Shown piece by piece: positions 42,742 to 54,300 of a stretch of DNA of 64,000 nucleotides. The notes beneath the pieces were generated by a model. The model saw only the letters and a list, made by a program, of their open reading frames with translations, was not told the origin of the DNA and made no database searches. The stretch's first letter is position 1; the number at the start of each line of letters is the position of its first letter. Where the stretch lies: assembly GCA_008704415.1 (NCBI GenBank), contig VXIS01000253.1, forward strand, positions 1 through 64,000, in the 5' to 3' direction. A program made the position numbers and the translations under genes. Origin of the DNA: Sphaerosporella brunnea (taxonomy: Eukaryota; Ascomycota; Pezizomycetes; Pezizales; Pyronemataceae).

Positions 42742-44094
42742 CCACTCCTCACCCTCTGCCATTCGGATCAGATTGTAGGCTCCGCGGACGTCCAACTTGC
42801 CAAACCAGTGAGCCTTGGAGAGCCTCATCAGTGTCTCTCGTACCAGTGGGAGTGGATACCTATTCTTGATTGTTCCTTCGTTGAGTCCACGATAGTCAAC
42901 AACCAAGCATAATGACCCGTCTCCCTTTTTGACGAAAAGGATTGGAGCGCCAGCGGGTGAAGACGAAGCTCTGATGAACTCTTTTGTCAGGTTCTCTTCC
43001 AGCCACGCCTTAAGAGCTTCCAGTTCCGGGCGTGACAGTGAGTAAAGTGGGCTGAAGAGGGGTTCGAATCCCTCCTTGAATGGTATTTTATGGTCGTAGG
43101 GCTGGTGGGGAGGTAGGTGATTCGCTACCGCTTTCGAAAAGAGGGGTAGAAACTCGTGGTATTGCTGAGGGACCAGTGACTTTAGGTCCCCCTCGTCGAT
43201 CACCTTACGCTCCAACGCCTTGTTGATTTCATACAGCGATAGGGAGAAAAGCGGGAGCTGGCCGTATCGCTGTTTCTTGTTTTTGACTAGACGTTGGAAG
43301 GAGGTGGCCAACACTATTGCAATATCTAGGGGCTGGGTAGGGGGGGTCACTCCTTTGACGCTTGTCGGCTTCAGTGTCGTCCTATGTGCGACGCAGCGAG
43401 GGGAGTCGAAGCAGACGTTGTTTGAGGCAAAGCGGATTGACACTCCATGGTGCCGCATCCAAGGGATGCCCAGGATCAGAGGGTAGTGGCTGAGCTTGGT
43501 GACGAAGGCAGGCAACGTCTCATGGTGACCGCCGATCGACATCCCCACCTTGACAATGTGGGTGATGTCCCGGGACGAGGTGGGTCTACCGTCTATAACC
43601 TCGAGTGCGCGAGGAACGCGTAGTGCAAACTGGGGAAAATGATGTTGGCGAGCAAATTCTTCGTCGATAAAAGCAAAACCAGTGGCTCCACAGTCAATCA
43701 GTGCGTGGGTTTGGATCTTGTTATCACTATCGGAGAGGGAACACGTAACTACGAGATGGTTTCCATCCATTGATTCCTCCTCCACACCTTGATTTGAGAG
43801 AGCTACCGAAGACAATGAAAGACTGCCCGGCCTGCAGGCCGGAGAGCCGTGACAACAAGGAAAAGACGAAGAAGATGCTGGACGTCCCATGGCGGTGTCA
43901 ACCTTGCGGCATGGGACAACTAGTTTTCCGACGGCTGGGCATCGGTGGCAGCAGTGGAGTTTCCCAATGGCGGAGCAGTAGGGATGACCGTGGTTACCAG
44001 TGATGCCTCGGCAGCACGGACTCGACGAGCGTCGGCAGCTATCCGGCGTGGGCAGTCGAGGCGAAAGTGTTGGTCCGATCTGCAGTAGGTGCAC
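42742..44094 (-). pseudogene. Element C pol, first part (protease and RT N-terminus)
   Basis: The frame overlaps the end of gag by about 175 bp (44094-43920) in a different register, so translation would need a ribosomal frameshift. It carries a retropepsin-like site ALIDCGATG (Cys in place of the usual Ser/Thr after Asp) and the RT fingers (GAPILFVKK, VVDYRGLNEGTIKNRYPLPL, LDVRGAYN). It is interrupted at EEWKT by the young B element; the ORF's last residues (TPTSHSTIFG...) are B LTR sequence. Confidence 0.9.
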
Positions 44095-45185
44095 TGCCCC
44101 TTTGCCATTCTTTCATCACGGATCCTCTGACGCTCGGCCTCACATCGGGCAGCAGAGAGCTCCATCGGAACAGGACCATAGTTCCCACTATTGGAATTGG
44201 TAGGGTGGTTGCCGGTGGTCGCGGGGGCAGTGGATGTGGCTGGAGCAGAGGGGCGATGGGTGCTCTGATGGCTAGTGGTGGTGACGGTGGAACGAGATAA
44301 AGGGGGCTTGCGCTCCTCTGCTCGAGCGCGAATCCGATTATCCACGTCCTTACGGAGGTTGACCAAGGCTGCAAGAGTGTCGTCGGAGGCTGCACGGTGC
44401 AGAAGGGCATCCTTCATCTCCTCAGACAAGCCTTCGTAAAGCTGATCCTTCTGAGCGATTTTATCCCAGTTCAGATCTCCCATCAGTCGACGGAAGTCAG
44501 CAAGGTAGGTGGAGAAGGGTAGGTTCTTCTGCCGAAGACGAGGAATTTCACGGGCAGCGGTGCGAGAGCGGTCGGGGTCATCGTAGGCTTGACGAAGAAC
44601 AGTTAACAGGTCGTTAAGAGAGTCCAAGGCAATGTCTCCAGTATCTTCATCGGCGTAGGAGCGAAGCTGGTTAAGAGCGGGTCCAGTCAAGCGATTGAAG
44701 GCGTAGCAGAGGTGAGATTGTTCGGATGGGTAACGGGTCGGTTGAGCAGCAAGCTTGTTGCGGAGCTGGAGGATCCAGGTCCTCAACTCCTCTGGCTTGC
44801 TACCATCGAAGGTGGGGGCATCGGGGAACCATCCTGACTGACCACCACCTTCGGGGTTGTCACGAACCTGAGCAGCGGCAATCGTCAAGACCTGGTTTAG
44901 CTGGGCGGTCATGTTCCGTGCCTGCTGCTAGGCAGCAGCAAGGGCGGTGCGAGGCGTATCGCGTTTGATCTGGGTGGTTTAAAGCTCAGCACGAGTTTCA
45001 TCCACCTCCCCTTCCATGTCTGGAGGTGCTTCGCAGGCGAGGAGCTGTCGAGCCATGTGGACAAAGTCGGTCAAGCGTTGATCACGCTCTTCTTGGGGGA
45101 AGCCTTCTTCCGGAGGTGCTTGGGCGCCAGTCTCAATGGCTACCTAGAGTTCCTGGGGTATCCGGAGATCATGGTAGGTGGCCAT
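43920..45185 (-). pseudogene. Element C gag with three nonsense codons
   Basis: The original start is probably ATG 45185-45183 (MATYHDLRIPQEL), 62 bases inside the LTR boundary. The frame is continuous to 43920 except for TAG (45146-45144), TAA (44981-44979) and TAG (44930-44928). The surviving ORF (44912-43920, 330 residues) contains the Gag core (DAPTFDGSKPEELRTWILQL, NLPFSTYLADF) and a CCHC knuckle CTYCRSDQHFRLDC. The homologous fragment at 2808-3036 covers the same N-terminus. Confidence 0.88.
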
Positions 45186-45235
45186 GGTGTTGCTGGGGTA
45201 CGAGGTAACGGAGCGAGTAGGTTGGGCTTTGGTGG

Positions 45236-45244
45236 ACTGAACCT
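45236..45244 (-). promoter_or_regulatory. Element C self-complementary primer site
   Basis: In element sense AGGTTCAGT lies two bases after the 5' LTR. It is complementary to ACTGAACCT inside the LTR (plus-strand positions 45407-45415 read AGGTTCAGT). The geometry is identical to elements A and B. Confidence 0.55.
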
Positions 45245-45246
45245 AG

Positions 45247-45644
45247 GGTAACGGAGAGGGTCAAGAACAGACTGGAGGGGCCCAAGGTACTCGCGTACAG
45301 AGGGGACAAGAACGAGAGCGGGAACGAAATCCAGAGGCAGGACAAGAGGCGCAACGCGTACGGTCAGGATTCAGATTGGAACGAAGGTACTCAGATTGAC
45401 ATACGAAGGTTCAGTAAAGAGGAAAGGAAAACAAACAACAAAGCGGAAGCGAAGGCCCCTTATAGCAATCACGTAATCGCGGTGCGCCGCGCCACGTGGT
45501 AGCCGAACATAACCTCGGCTCAGAGCCATCCTACCGAGCCTCCCTACAGAGCCTCATCACGACACCACAAACAACCCCCACTTCCGAACCTCACCACGTG
45601 ACAACCACCCACGGGGGGGGGGTAAATAAACTCGCGCCGTGACA
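45247..45644 (-). repeat. Element C 5' LTR
   Basis: The 398-bp partner of 30871-31267 has its first base mutated (GGTAACGG for TGTAACGG) and ends GCCGTGACA, followed by CTTGT. Confidence 0.9.
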
Positions 45645-46026
45645 CTTGTAACTCTTAGGACACTTCCTAATAGAGTGGACTCGTTGATGATTATACAGCC
45701 TCACTGTTGATAATCATCAATGTCAATAAACCGTTACGTACCCCTTAAGGTAATGTAGGTATAACTCGTAAGGGGGTACCAGAAATGATACTGTGGGAGG
45801 TGGGTGTAACAACACCTCCCCCCTTATAAAGGTTTGTCCGGGAACTGGAGTTGTTGGATATGGGGTATTCTTCTGCCATCGTAAACTTCGTAAAGAAAAA
45901 CAACAAAGAAAAAACTCAACCCTGTACCAAAACCTATACAGTAAAACAATGTACATGACCAGGCATCTTGTCAGCCGTTGAAAAACCTGGGTCCCCTAAT
46001 ATTTTCACCAGGAAAAAGGTTCTGAC

Positions 46027-46284
46027 TCATCCTTTTAACCTGACTCTCCTGTCCTTGGCAGCTTGTGGGAATTTCCGATGTAACTTTCTCAAAGCTGCCT
46101 CACCAGTACCTTCATAACATTCCCACGGTTCTTCTATCCAGTCTTTCTCATTTGGGAACCCTTTCCACTTGACCAAGTACTTGATCGTACCAGTACTGTC
46201 ACATGAAATACCTAGGATCTCATCTATCTCCCAAAGCCCTTCATCGTCAAAGTCCATCTCATCTTTACCTTCAACTATAACCAC
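46027..46284 (-). pseudogene. Pol C-terminal chromodomain fragment, family B copy 3
   Basis: These 85 codons match the C-terminus of the intact B pol (58932-59190 region) with scattered substitutions. They cover the whole chromodomain (LWEIDEILG, IKYLVKWKGFP, EEPWECYEG) up to the terminal AKDRRVRLKG. Upstream the frame is broken: the run preceding 46284 has a stop replacing the PPAVAV region. It is a relic. Confidence 0.85.
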
Positions 46285-46408
46285 AAGAGGTTAAAGGGCC
46301 TTTTACGACTGTCTATAGGGCTCAAGCAGCCAAACATGGAAGGTAAGATGTATACGCCATTGCTTAGGAAGTTCAATTCTTATAGTGGATGGTGACACTA
46401 CCTTTATC

Positions 46409-47166
46409 TCTATGGTGCAACTGTTTAAACAGATAAATCAAACGAAGGAACTTGTTTGAACCCCCATATGAGAGTGGCTGTGTTGTCAAACGAAGGTCAA
46501 ACAAATATTTAAACCAGTCACGCAAAGCAAATTGTTTGACCTGCTGAAAACCAGTCGGTTGACTGTTAAACCAATCGTTTGATTGAGTTCCTTGACCCGG
46601 CACAAAACCAATTGTCCAATGAATATAGTATGGTCGCCCGTCGCGCATAAGCATAGGGTACATGTCTTCCCATGTCGAATGATGGATGCCACATGACAAA
46701 GAGTCTGAATCCAAGAAAAGACCGACAATTCTAAGCCCCGGTCCGGCAAAAAAAAAAAAAAAAAAAAACAAAACCCTGAAACTCATCAGAGAAGCCGGAG
46801 GTAGTGACAGCGTCAGCCCAAGAGCAGGAGGTAGAGAAGCCGGAGGTAGTGACAGGGTCAGTCCAGGAGCAGGAGGCAGAGAAGCCAGTGCCTGCCAGGT
46901 TTGCATTCCTGGAGGGGGCGGAATGCTGGTTTGCGTTTCGAAAAGTGAAAAGGGGGTAAAAGCCTACGGCAGCAATAAGCTTTAGAGGGAGGAGTCAAAG
47001 GATGATCGAGTGAACGCTTAGGACATATGGAGCGGTAGTGACAATGACGCGTCGCACATTTGGAGCGGTAGTGACATGAGGGGCGGCAGCGGTAAGGCAA
47101 TCAAGCACGCGACGGATCGGAAAGTTACGGTGTAGGTAGATGGAGACGAGGGACGCGGTAATTTTC
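46409..47166. other. Unclassified repeat-like sequence with poly(A) and tandem repeats
   Basis: To the right of the truncated B copy there is a stretch whose minus strand is open (46906-46373) with some protein-like composition (HHSTWEDMYPMLMRDG), interrupted by an A run of 21 (46748-46768). Beyond it are 45-bp tandem repeats and GGAGCGGTAGTGACA motifs like those of family E. It may be the start of an E-related element. No gene is called. Confidence 0.35.
46788..46890. repeat. Tandem repeat, 45 bp x 2.3
   Basis: Units begin AGAGAAGCCGGAGGTAGTGA at 46788 and 46833, and a partial third unit begins at 46878. The 45-bp period is a multiple of three and would read EAGGSDSVSPRAGGR in one plus frame. 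Since the surrounding frame is not otherwise gene-like, coding is unproven. Confidence 0.75.
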
Positions 47167-47976
47167 TGTCACGGGTATGGTCACGTGACATGTACTCTAA
47201 GTAGTCAGCTAGGGAATAGAATAGAGTCTACATAGTGATCGCCTCAAGGGCAGCTGATAGCCGGGTGGCTCCGGATCATAGTAGCTAGCTTGAGTGACGC
47301 TATGGAAGAACTCGGAGATTGGGTGCCTCAGGACCGACGCTACCTGAGAAGAGAACCCAGTTCGGAGATAACAATAGTATAGGCTATTGTTAGGGCTCTT
47401 CCGAGATATCTTCGTTGACCGGCCTGTTCCAGGAACTAGCATGACGATTGGAGGGGTCAGGAGTGATCAACCGGAAGGCGTAGAGCCGAAAAAGGGAAGA
47501 ATCACTTGGCCTAGAACCTCCATAGTAAGTGTGGTTGTTGCGTAGGGCATGCGACGCAGAAGATCGGGAGATGGAGCCAATGGGGCTGAGCATCTTCCTG
47601 CAACACGAGAATACAACGCTGACGGAGCGGGGTATCCGGGTGCAACTCATGTCTATGACTCATGATTTGGAATCAAAGAGTGAGTCATAGGAAGGTGGGG
47701 CGATCTCTGTGCGCGCCTTGACGCCCGCAGTCATAGGGACTGTCGGAAAGCCAGCAAGGAGTAAAGGCTGAGTATTACTCAGGGAGACGGTAGTCTCTGG
47801 AGCGGCGTTCTACTATAAGTAGGATTGCTTCCGCCGAGAGAACGCCTTTATCTTCAGCAACAAGAACCATTAGTGTCCACCCGACAAGATAGCCCTTAAA
47901 ATTCTATTGTTTAGGATTTAGCCTTAAGGTCCTGAGTTCAATTCCATGACACTCTGGTAGACAGAGCCTCGTTACA
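47167..47976 (+). mobile_element. Solo LTR of family A
   Basis: The 810-bp LTR, from TGTCACGGGTATGG to GCCTCGTTACA, matches the A LTRs with moderate divergence. It is flanked by the duplication TTTTC (47162-47166 and 47977-47981). No internal sequence remains, as expected after LTR-LTR recombination. It is inserted in E-related sequence. Confidence 0.92.
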
Positions 47977-47981
47977 TTTTC

Positions 47982-48299
47982 AGGAGAGGAGACCTCGTGG
48001 GCAACATCATGAGGACTGTAGGCGTGGAGGGATGATGCTGTAGTCAATATGGTTAGCAGATTTGGCGAAGACGATTGATGAGGTTTACAAGGCGCTGACC
48101 ATGCTGGTGGAGGTTAGTTGGGACGGAGAACGTTGCAGAGAAAGATAAGTATGAGGCGGAGACTCCTCAAACGGTTAGCTTGGCAGTAGTGGGCTCAGAG
48201 GCTTGGCTGAAGCCGTAGCGGTTGCAGTGTCGTAAAGGCTTCACGCTATATATATATACTTTACTGTAGTTAAAGTGTAGGGGTATCTATGGCAGTCGC
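47982..48299. mobile_element. Family E repeat, copy 3 (right part)
   Basis: The stretch GAAGCCGTAGCGGTTGCAGT, the TATATATATATA motif and the end GGGGTATCTATGGCA correspond to 1003-1089 of E copy 1. The earlier part (about 46980-47161) is probably the same repeat, split by the solo A LTR. The Cys-rich ORF of copies 1 and 2 is not visible here. Confidence 0.55.
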
Positions 48300-48617
48300 A
48301 TTGTTCTGTAGTTTCAACCTTGCAAGGGATAATGGTTAGTAGCAAAAAATGGGTTTTGCTTGATAACCATCTTCCACTCTTCTACGGATATTTACATAGC
48401 AATGTTGACAGAAATGATAACAGCAAAATCACGATGATATAATGGTTATATGGCTACGCTGCCTCAAAGCCCCTGTTTCTGTTGGCCGTAGGCGTTCTGG
48501 ATTTACTCGAATCCGGTACTATTTCTTCCTGATTGATAAATTTTGCCGTCATATAACTAATTTTTTTCCATCACTGCGTACTTTATCAAAGATCGTCCAT
48601 CAATCGCATTCGCATTA

Positions 48618-49849
48618 CACTGGGGCGCAAAAGTTCATAAAATCGGAGGTTAGCGACCAGTTGAAAGCGATTTTTTTTGACGACACCAAAATTCTCTTGA
48701 TACACTACAACCACAAATAGAGAATGGCTGTCGCCTTGTACAACAGCTAATGGAAACACGCTTATTTCAACCCTGCTGCCAAAATTTTTATAGGACGAAA
48801 ATTGGAGGAGAGGCCAGGGCGAGTGATGGACCATGAGTAGGATGGGCGGATCAGACGCGTTGCCGCTTTTCTCCCTTAAAGTAAGTATTATGCAACAACC
48901 AGGCCGCAAGTAATGGGTGCACGGCCATAGGACGAATCTTGTAAGTCTATTTTTTAGTGAAATACGCTCAGGCATCAAGGCCAGTGATGGTTGTTGACAA
49001 TGACCAGAAAGGGGCCTTCAACGCAACTGATTTGGACGCGTTTTTTCAAAGAAATTGCAACAGTGTATCAGCACAACACCGTGAATTGAGCTCACAGTCA
49101 CCGGAATTGGCATTTCATATGCAGATTATTGATTCATTAACTTTGTAGATTGTCACAAGTTGATTTGTTGGTGTTTAAAAGGGAGAGAGCTCGAGAGTTG
49201 TCCCGAAAGATGCACGCATGCAGAGGCTGTGTTGCCAAAACATCTCCACCTCATCAACAACCCCCTACCTTCTCCACCAATACTGATGATAAAGATACAG
49301 AAACCTTTGGAGCTTCTTGGGAGACTTCGATTTAATATATTTGGAAACTTTCAGCTTGTTTGACGGTGCGGTCGTTGTGGAGTAGCGGTGCTGCTAATAA
49401 GGTCACGCGTTGATAGCTTCAGTTTCTAAGCAGCTACACCACCACATATCCCTTTTTCCTGCTGAAAATTGGTGAGACTATAGAGGCATCTTAGCTCAAA
49501 GACCTCCTGTTTTTTTGTGGGAATTGACGGTCTGTAATGTAGAGAAACAAGGTAAAAACTGGGTCTCCGGAGAGCTGCTCCGCTGCGCCAAGCCAGGGCG
49601 CTGAAATTCACGCATCGCGTCCCGAAATCAGAACGTCACTTGTATCTCCATAACACCGGAGTCTGCAATAAAATAGACAGCGGGAATCAATTCTACACTA
49701 TTGATTTGGTTATCCTAGGGCTCGCCACCTGTTATCTCTGTGTGGTGGTGGTGTGGTTGTGGTGTTGGAGCTTGCTCTCTTTTTCGACAAAAATTGATGT
49801 GCTTGAAGGCCGCTTAGCCCTGCATTTCATGAACTTTTGCGCCCCAGTG
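48618..49849. mobile_element. Tc1/mariner (impala-like) element, no intact transposase
   Basis: The 1232-bp unit has ends CACTGGGGCGCAAAAGTTCA, repeated in inverse at the right end with similarity extending about 40 bp (AAAT..GGGCTAAGCG). It is flanked by TA (48616-48617 and 49850-49851). The length and TIR style match Tc1/impala transposons of fungi. Neither strand has an open frame with recognisable DDE-transposase motifs, so it is degenerate or non-autonomous. Confidence 0.75.
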
Positions 49850-49851
49850 TA

Positions 49852-51315
49852 GCACGCTGTGTTTTTTTTTTCTGTGTTCACTTGAACGCTGCTTTCCTAT
49901 TAGCCATCCGCCTGATTCAACCAACCGAAGATTTGACCTCAATCGGATTGTGCTACAACATATATGCAGCATTTCCGCAGCATGCTCTTCAACTCCGGCT
50001 ACTCTTCAAATCGAAGTGCACCAAACTGTTACATGATTTGATGTTCTGAACTTATATCACTGCCTACGTCATGTAAATGCACAGTGCAAAAGAAGAAATC
50101 CTTCTCGTCAAAACAGCATGTTTTTCTCTTTGCAGTGCACTGAAATGTTGCATCTTGCATTATGCTGCCCACGCGCTGCCCCCCTCCCGCCAATTTACAC
50201 GCTGATTGCTGTGCAGTGAAGCAACTTCGCTCAACTTCGCTCAACATCACCACCGCTCTGCCTCGCCGCCACTTCAACACAACAGCATCCACTCTCGAGA
50301 AAATCTCATGAGGCTCCAAATATTAATGAGTTCAGTCATGACGATTACGAGCACGTGTCTGGAAAACCAATCAAAGAGAAGAAGATCCATTGTTCCGATG
50401 AAGAAAAGTTATCCTCGCTGTTTTTGATAGCTCTTGCTGACTTGCTTCCCATCTTTGACTGCCAGTTTCCCCCTTACCCCTTGGTATGCATCAGTGTATA
50501 TGGATAGCTTCGTAAGTCATCTCCGCGCAGTTCACGGGGCAGCCTCTGAAGTGGAATAGAATGACTGTTTTTGTTGGTATGGATCAGAATAGTTTAACTA
50601 CCGCTTTGAACAAACTACGTATTCATGAACCACTCGTGTATCTGCCACCTTGAACAAACTGCGTATAGATGCACTGCTCGCCCATCTGCTGTATTTGTAG
50701 AAAATGCGCAGTGTTTCAACTCATGAATTAAGCCAGATTACGTTAATTTGGTACACTGCGAATTCAACTATATACCGTTTTTTTTCAACCCGGCATTGAT
50801 ACAGCATTTCAGCGGCATTTGCATAACTGCAATTTCGCGCGATTCCTGTCGTGCAGCTACTGATTGACATCATTCAACTCAATGCAGCATACTTTCTCCC
50901 TTGAATTGTACGCAAATACTAGCAGGTAATACAATAAACATTGCACAAATAACCGCCTTAAGAATCGAGTCTCGCATAATGCTACCCTGTTTTGAATGAT
51001 GTAGATCTACGGTACTGATGCGGCCGACAGAAACAGGGGTTTTTTGGTACGGTATTTTCCAACCCCCCGCCCATTTCCTGATAAGGTAGGTACCATAGAG
51101 TTTTCACGCATTACCGTAAAGATGTAGACCATGTAGTTAACTGAAGTACTAGCTAAAGTATACAAAATACAACACGCAGCTGCGCCCTCCCCGCTACAAT
51201 TATTATTCATGACTTGCGTCTCGAACGCCGTCGCAATCCTGGCCGGGGTTCCTATTCCCTTCCAGTGATGTTTGGCAGTATTGAGTAATCCGCAACTCCT
51301 TCACCAGTCCCTTCA
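49852..51315. other. Intergenic, no gene seen
   Basis: This 1.46-kb AT-rich stretch has only short ORFs (for example 50206-50427 plus), none protein-like. A duplicated phrase (TTGAACAAACTRCGTAT, at about 50607 and 50652) is the only internal repeat noticed. Its right end is just downstream of the HIR3-like gene. Confidence 0.5.
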
Positions 51316-54300
51316 TCACCACTCACCATCGATGTTGTCATCTCCGCGCCACTTGCTGCAGCAGCATAGCCATCGTCGCTAGCCGGATTGTGTTCCACCT
51401 TCATACACATCAATCACCATGAAATTGGTTCCAGAAAGGGGAAGAAACTTACATTAGATACGGCACTTCCCGACTTTGTTGCACCAATTGTGTTTGGCTG
51501 TTGGTTCATCTCCTTGCAGAGGTTGGTGGCCTTGCTAATCAACTCTCGGCGTGTTACTCTGGTCATCTTTCCTCGCAGAGGCAGATCGAGGTCCATTTTG
51601 CCCGCTTCAGCTGGGCAACCAATGGCACCAGAAGAAGCTGGAGCGGCTGGAGGGGGTGCGGGCGGAGGTGCGGCATCGAACATCATGTTCTTGAGACTCA
51701 TTGGATTGTGCTGCTTTTCGTTCTCTGCTTCCATGATGGCTGGTACCTGTTCTTGCCACAGTTTCGCATACGAATCCGCAAGGAGGTCATCGATGGCTGG
51801 GTTCTTTGCAAGCCCACCGTTGAGTTTACGAAGTTCAAACACTTCCCGAAGGTGATCCAACGCTGGCGATTGCGAATCCTTGAGGCCGTTGCAATGGCTG
51901 TCGAGTTTCTGAGAGTATGTTGTAAACTCGTCGAATGACAGATCTCTGAATACTTCGTCGTCCAACCTATACGGGATTCCTGCTCGCAAAACATTGATGT
52001 ACTTCGTGAAAACCGTGCCCCAAACCTCGTTGTGTTGGAACATGCCATGGATAACCCTCCGCACGCGTTTTGCAAGAGCCTCTAGCGTTTGGCGATCTTG
52101 GGTTTCCTCGAGAAGCTCGGTGTAGAATAATGTGTAATCTCTCCCGAACACAAAGTGACGGCCTGGGCGCTCGTGCTCTGGCTTCCATATCGCCAGTTGG
52201 GCTGCTTTGCTGGAGAATAACGAACCCATCTCAGCGCGAGCACTCGCAACGTCCTGAAGCTCCTCATACCGGAGTCTCGCAATTCGGTAAGTCATGCGAT
52301 GATGCCATTTCTGCTTGTCCGCAGCTCTTATCTTCTTGAGAACCTCTGTAGCGAAGAGAATGAAGTCCTCGCGGGTTGTGACGGGCTCTATACCCTTGGA
52401 GAACCGACTGCTTCCTAGTATCTCGCAAGCGGCCTCTGGACTCAATCTGTCCTGGAGAACGAACTTGGTCGTTGACGAGATAAGCTTGTGGTGGGGCTCA
52501 AATATCGTTTCGTTGCTCTTTTCTGGACAAAGTTTGATGGCGTCGACGAAACATTGAAGTGTTCCTTCAGGCTCATACTCCCGGTATGTGGACAGCTTGG
52601 CCATACATTTGCCGATCATGTAGTGGTTCTTCCAGTTATCCGCACCATCATCCAGTGCTCTCTTGAACAATTCCAGCGCATAACGCAATGCGTTTTCAGG
52701 ACTCATTTCTTTATGAGGGGAGCCTAGGTACATCCCCTGCCCGTCACGACCAGAGAAATACCTGTCATACCCCTCCGTCAAAAAGCACTGATGGCCCATT
52801 GGCGGTCTAGAAGACGAGTAAATACGGTATCCAAAATCTGTATAGAGTTCCGAGATGGTCTTCCGAGTTTCGGGGGAATCATCGGCATATCGAATTGCTT
52901 GTGAAACCGCCATCATGTAGCTGAGAATTGTCATCTGTACTTTGTCAACAAAACTATCACCTTTGAATTATGAGTGATTACACTAACACGTTCAAAAACC
53001 ACCAGTTCTTGTTTCCTAGTGTTCAGAAACTCGGCACTCCATGTTTGCGCATCCTCCAACCGAACTTCATAAGCCTGACCGAGACGATACCATGTTTCCC
53101 AGGAATCGGGGTTGCAGGCGAGATCATGTTTGAGGTACCGCAACGCGGCTTCCAGCTCCTCCAATCTCACCGAGCCGATTTTTTTGTTGTGTTTCATCTG
53201 GAAAAGTGAAATTTTCCCCTGCAGGAAGAAAAGTCCTTTAGATGCTAGTTGTTTCCGCTCTCCAGAGATTTCAACCGTGGAGATGTCTAGCTCGCCTTTT
53301 AAGCATCCAAACATCCTGAGAGGATTCAAAGTCGTCACGAGGTAGCTCTCTATGACACCATAGTTGTGTGCGATTCTTGGAGGGCTAAGTTCCGCCCGAG
53401 GAATACCGAAGACTTCCACCAGTTTGTCCAAACCAGTCTTGAGATCGGATTTTTGGAGCTGGAGGATCTTCTTTTTTGTGGCCTGGCTCATGATGAAATC
53501 TACCAAACGGAATGCGCTAATCTTGTCAAGAGGCTCGGCAATAGTCTTGTGGTCGAAAAAGTACCACTGGTCGGCACATAAAGTCAGGTGGAACCGACAG
53601 TGGATAACTTGCAAAAAGTCGCTGTCGTAGTCCGGGTTATTGAATCGGAGGAGCTCATCAAACATTAATCTAAGGAATTGCTCTAGTCAACACATATTAG
53701 CATTCGATCGCCGGTGGTCATGTTCCGTAGAAACTCACGATTAGCCAATTTACAGTAATGTCGAGCTCCTAATTCCTCGTGGACGTCCCGAAGCAATCCC
53801 GCCAGTTTTTCTTCCTTCTCTCCTTCCATCCAGCTGCTGTCTTTTTCCAAGCCCATGCCACGCTCGAGCATTGAGGCGTATAGGCGATATGTCATTATCC
53901 AACACTGCACCAGAAGCTCTCTTAGCTTCATCACAACCAGTCTATATGAGTGCAAATCGCTGGCTTTTGCCTCTCCTTTCATGACAGCACTTTCCCAGAA
54001 AGTGTAGCAGTGCAGTATTCTGAGCAGGAGAAGTATGGAGCCCACAGCGTCTGTCAGTTCCTGGCCGCTCAATGCAGCGACGTTCCTCTCATCTTTCGCA
54101 AGAGTCAAGGCACTGCTCATCATTGACTTCACAAGTCGTAAGGATCGAAGGAGCACAAATAGCCTGTGGTCTTGGGAGGAATCCACATAAGTCCGACTCT
54201 TCAGTTCACCCATGACGACCTGTATACATTTGAGTGTGCATGAGAGGACCCTTGGATAGTCGCCGACTTTCTCGTAAGCAACGCGCAGCTTCTCCCATAG

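Larger units (their letters stand above)
30871..45644 (-). mobile_element. Family C Ty3/gypsy chromovirus, split by a young B element
   Basis: LTRs at 30871-31267 and 45247-45644 are flanked by CTTGT (30866-30870, 45645-45649), within the old B LTR. Without the inserted B1 (33921-42736 plus one 5-bp duplication) C is about 5.95 kb. Minus-strand order: 5' LTR, gag (45185-43920), overlapping pol (44094 onward), interruption in RT, pol continuation (33920 to 31302), purine tract GGGAGGAGGA, 3' LTR. Six in-frame nonsense codons show it is inactive. Confidence 0.93.
30024..46408 (-). mobile_element. Family B element, third copy: 3' LTR and pol 3' end, host of element C
   Basis: With element C (30871-45649) removed, 30024-45811 reads as one B LTR in minus orientation (TGTAAAACCCACTAGG...GGTGTAACA). 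It is followed by the B internal 3' end: purine-rich junction, then the chromodomain end of pol (46284-46027, GLWEIDEILG...YLVKWKGFPNE). Similarity stops at CCTTTATC (46408), so most of pol and all of gag are gone. Divergence from the young copies is clear, making it the oldest layer of the nest. Confidence 0.9.

Noticed and set aside
46486..46906. Minus-strand ORFs over 46373-46906 as a gene
   Set aside because: Crosses a 21-A run and the edge of the truncated B copy; two overlapping frames share the protein-like part, with no recognisable family.
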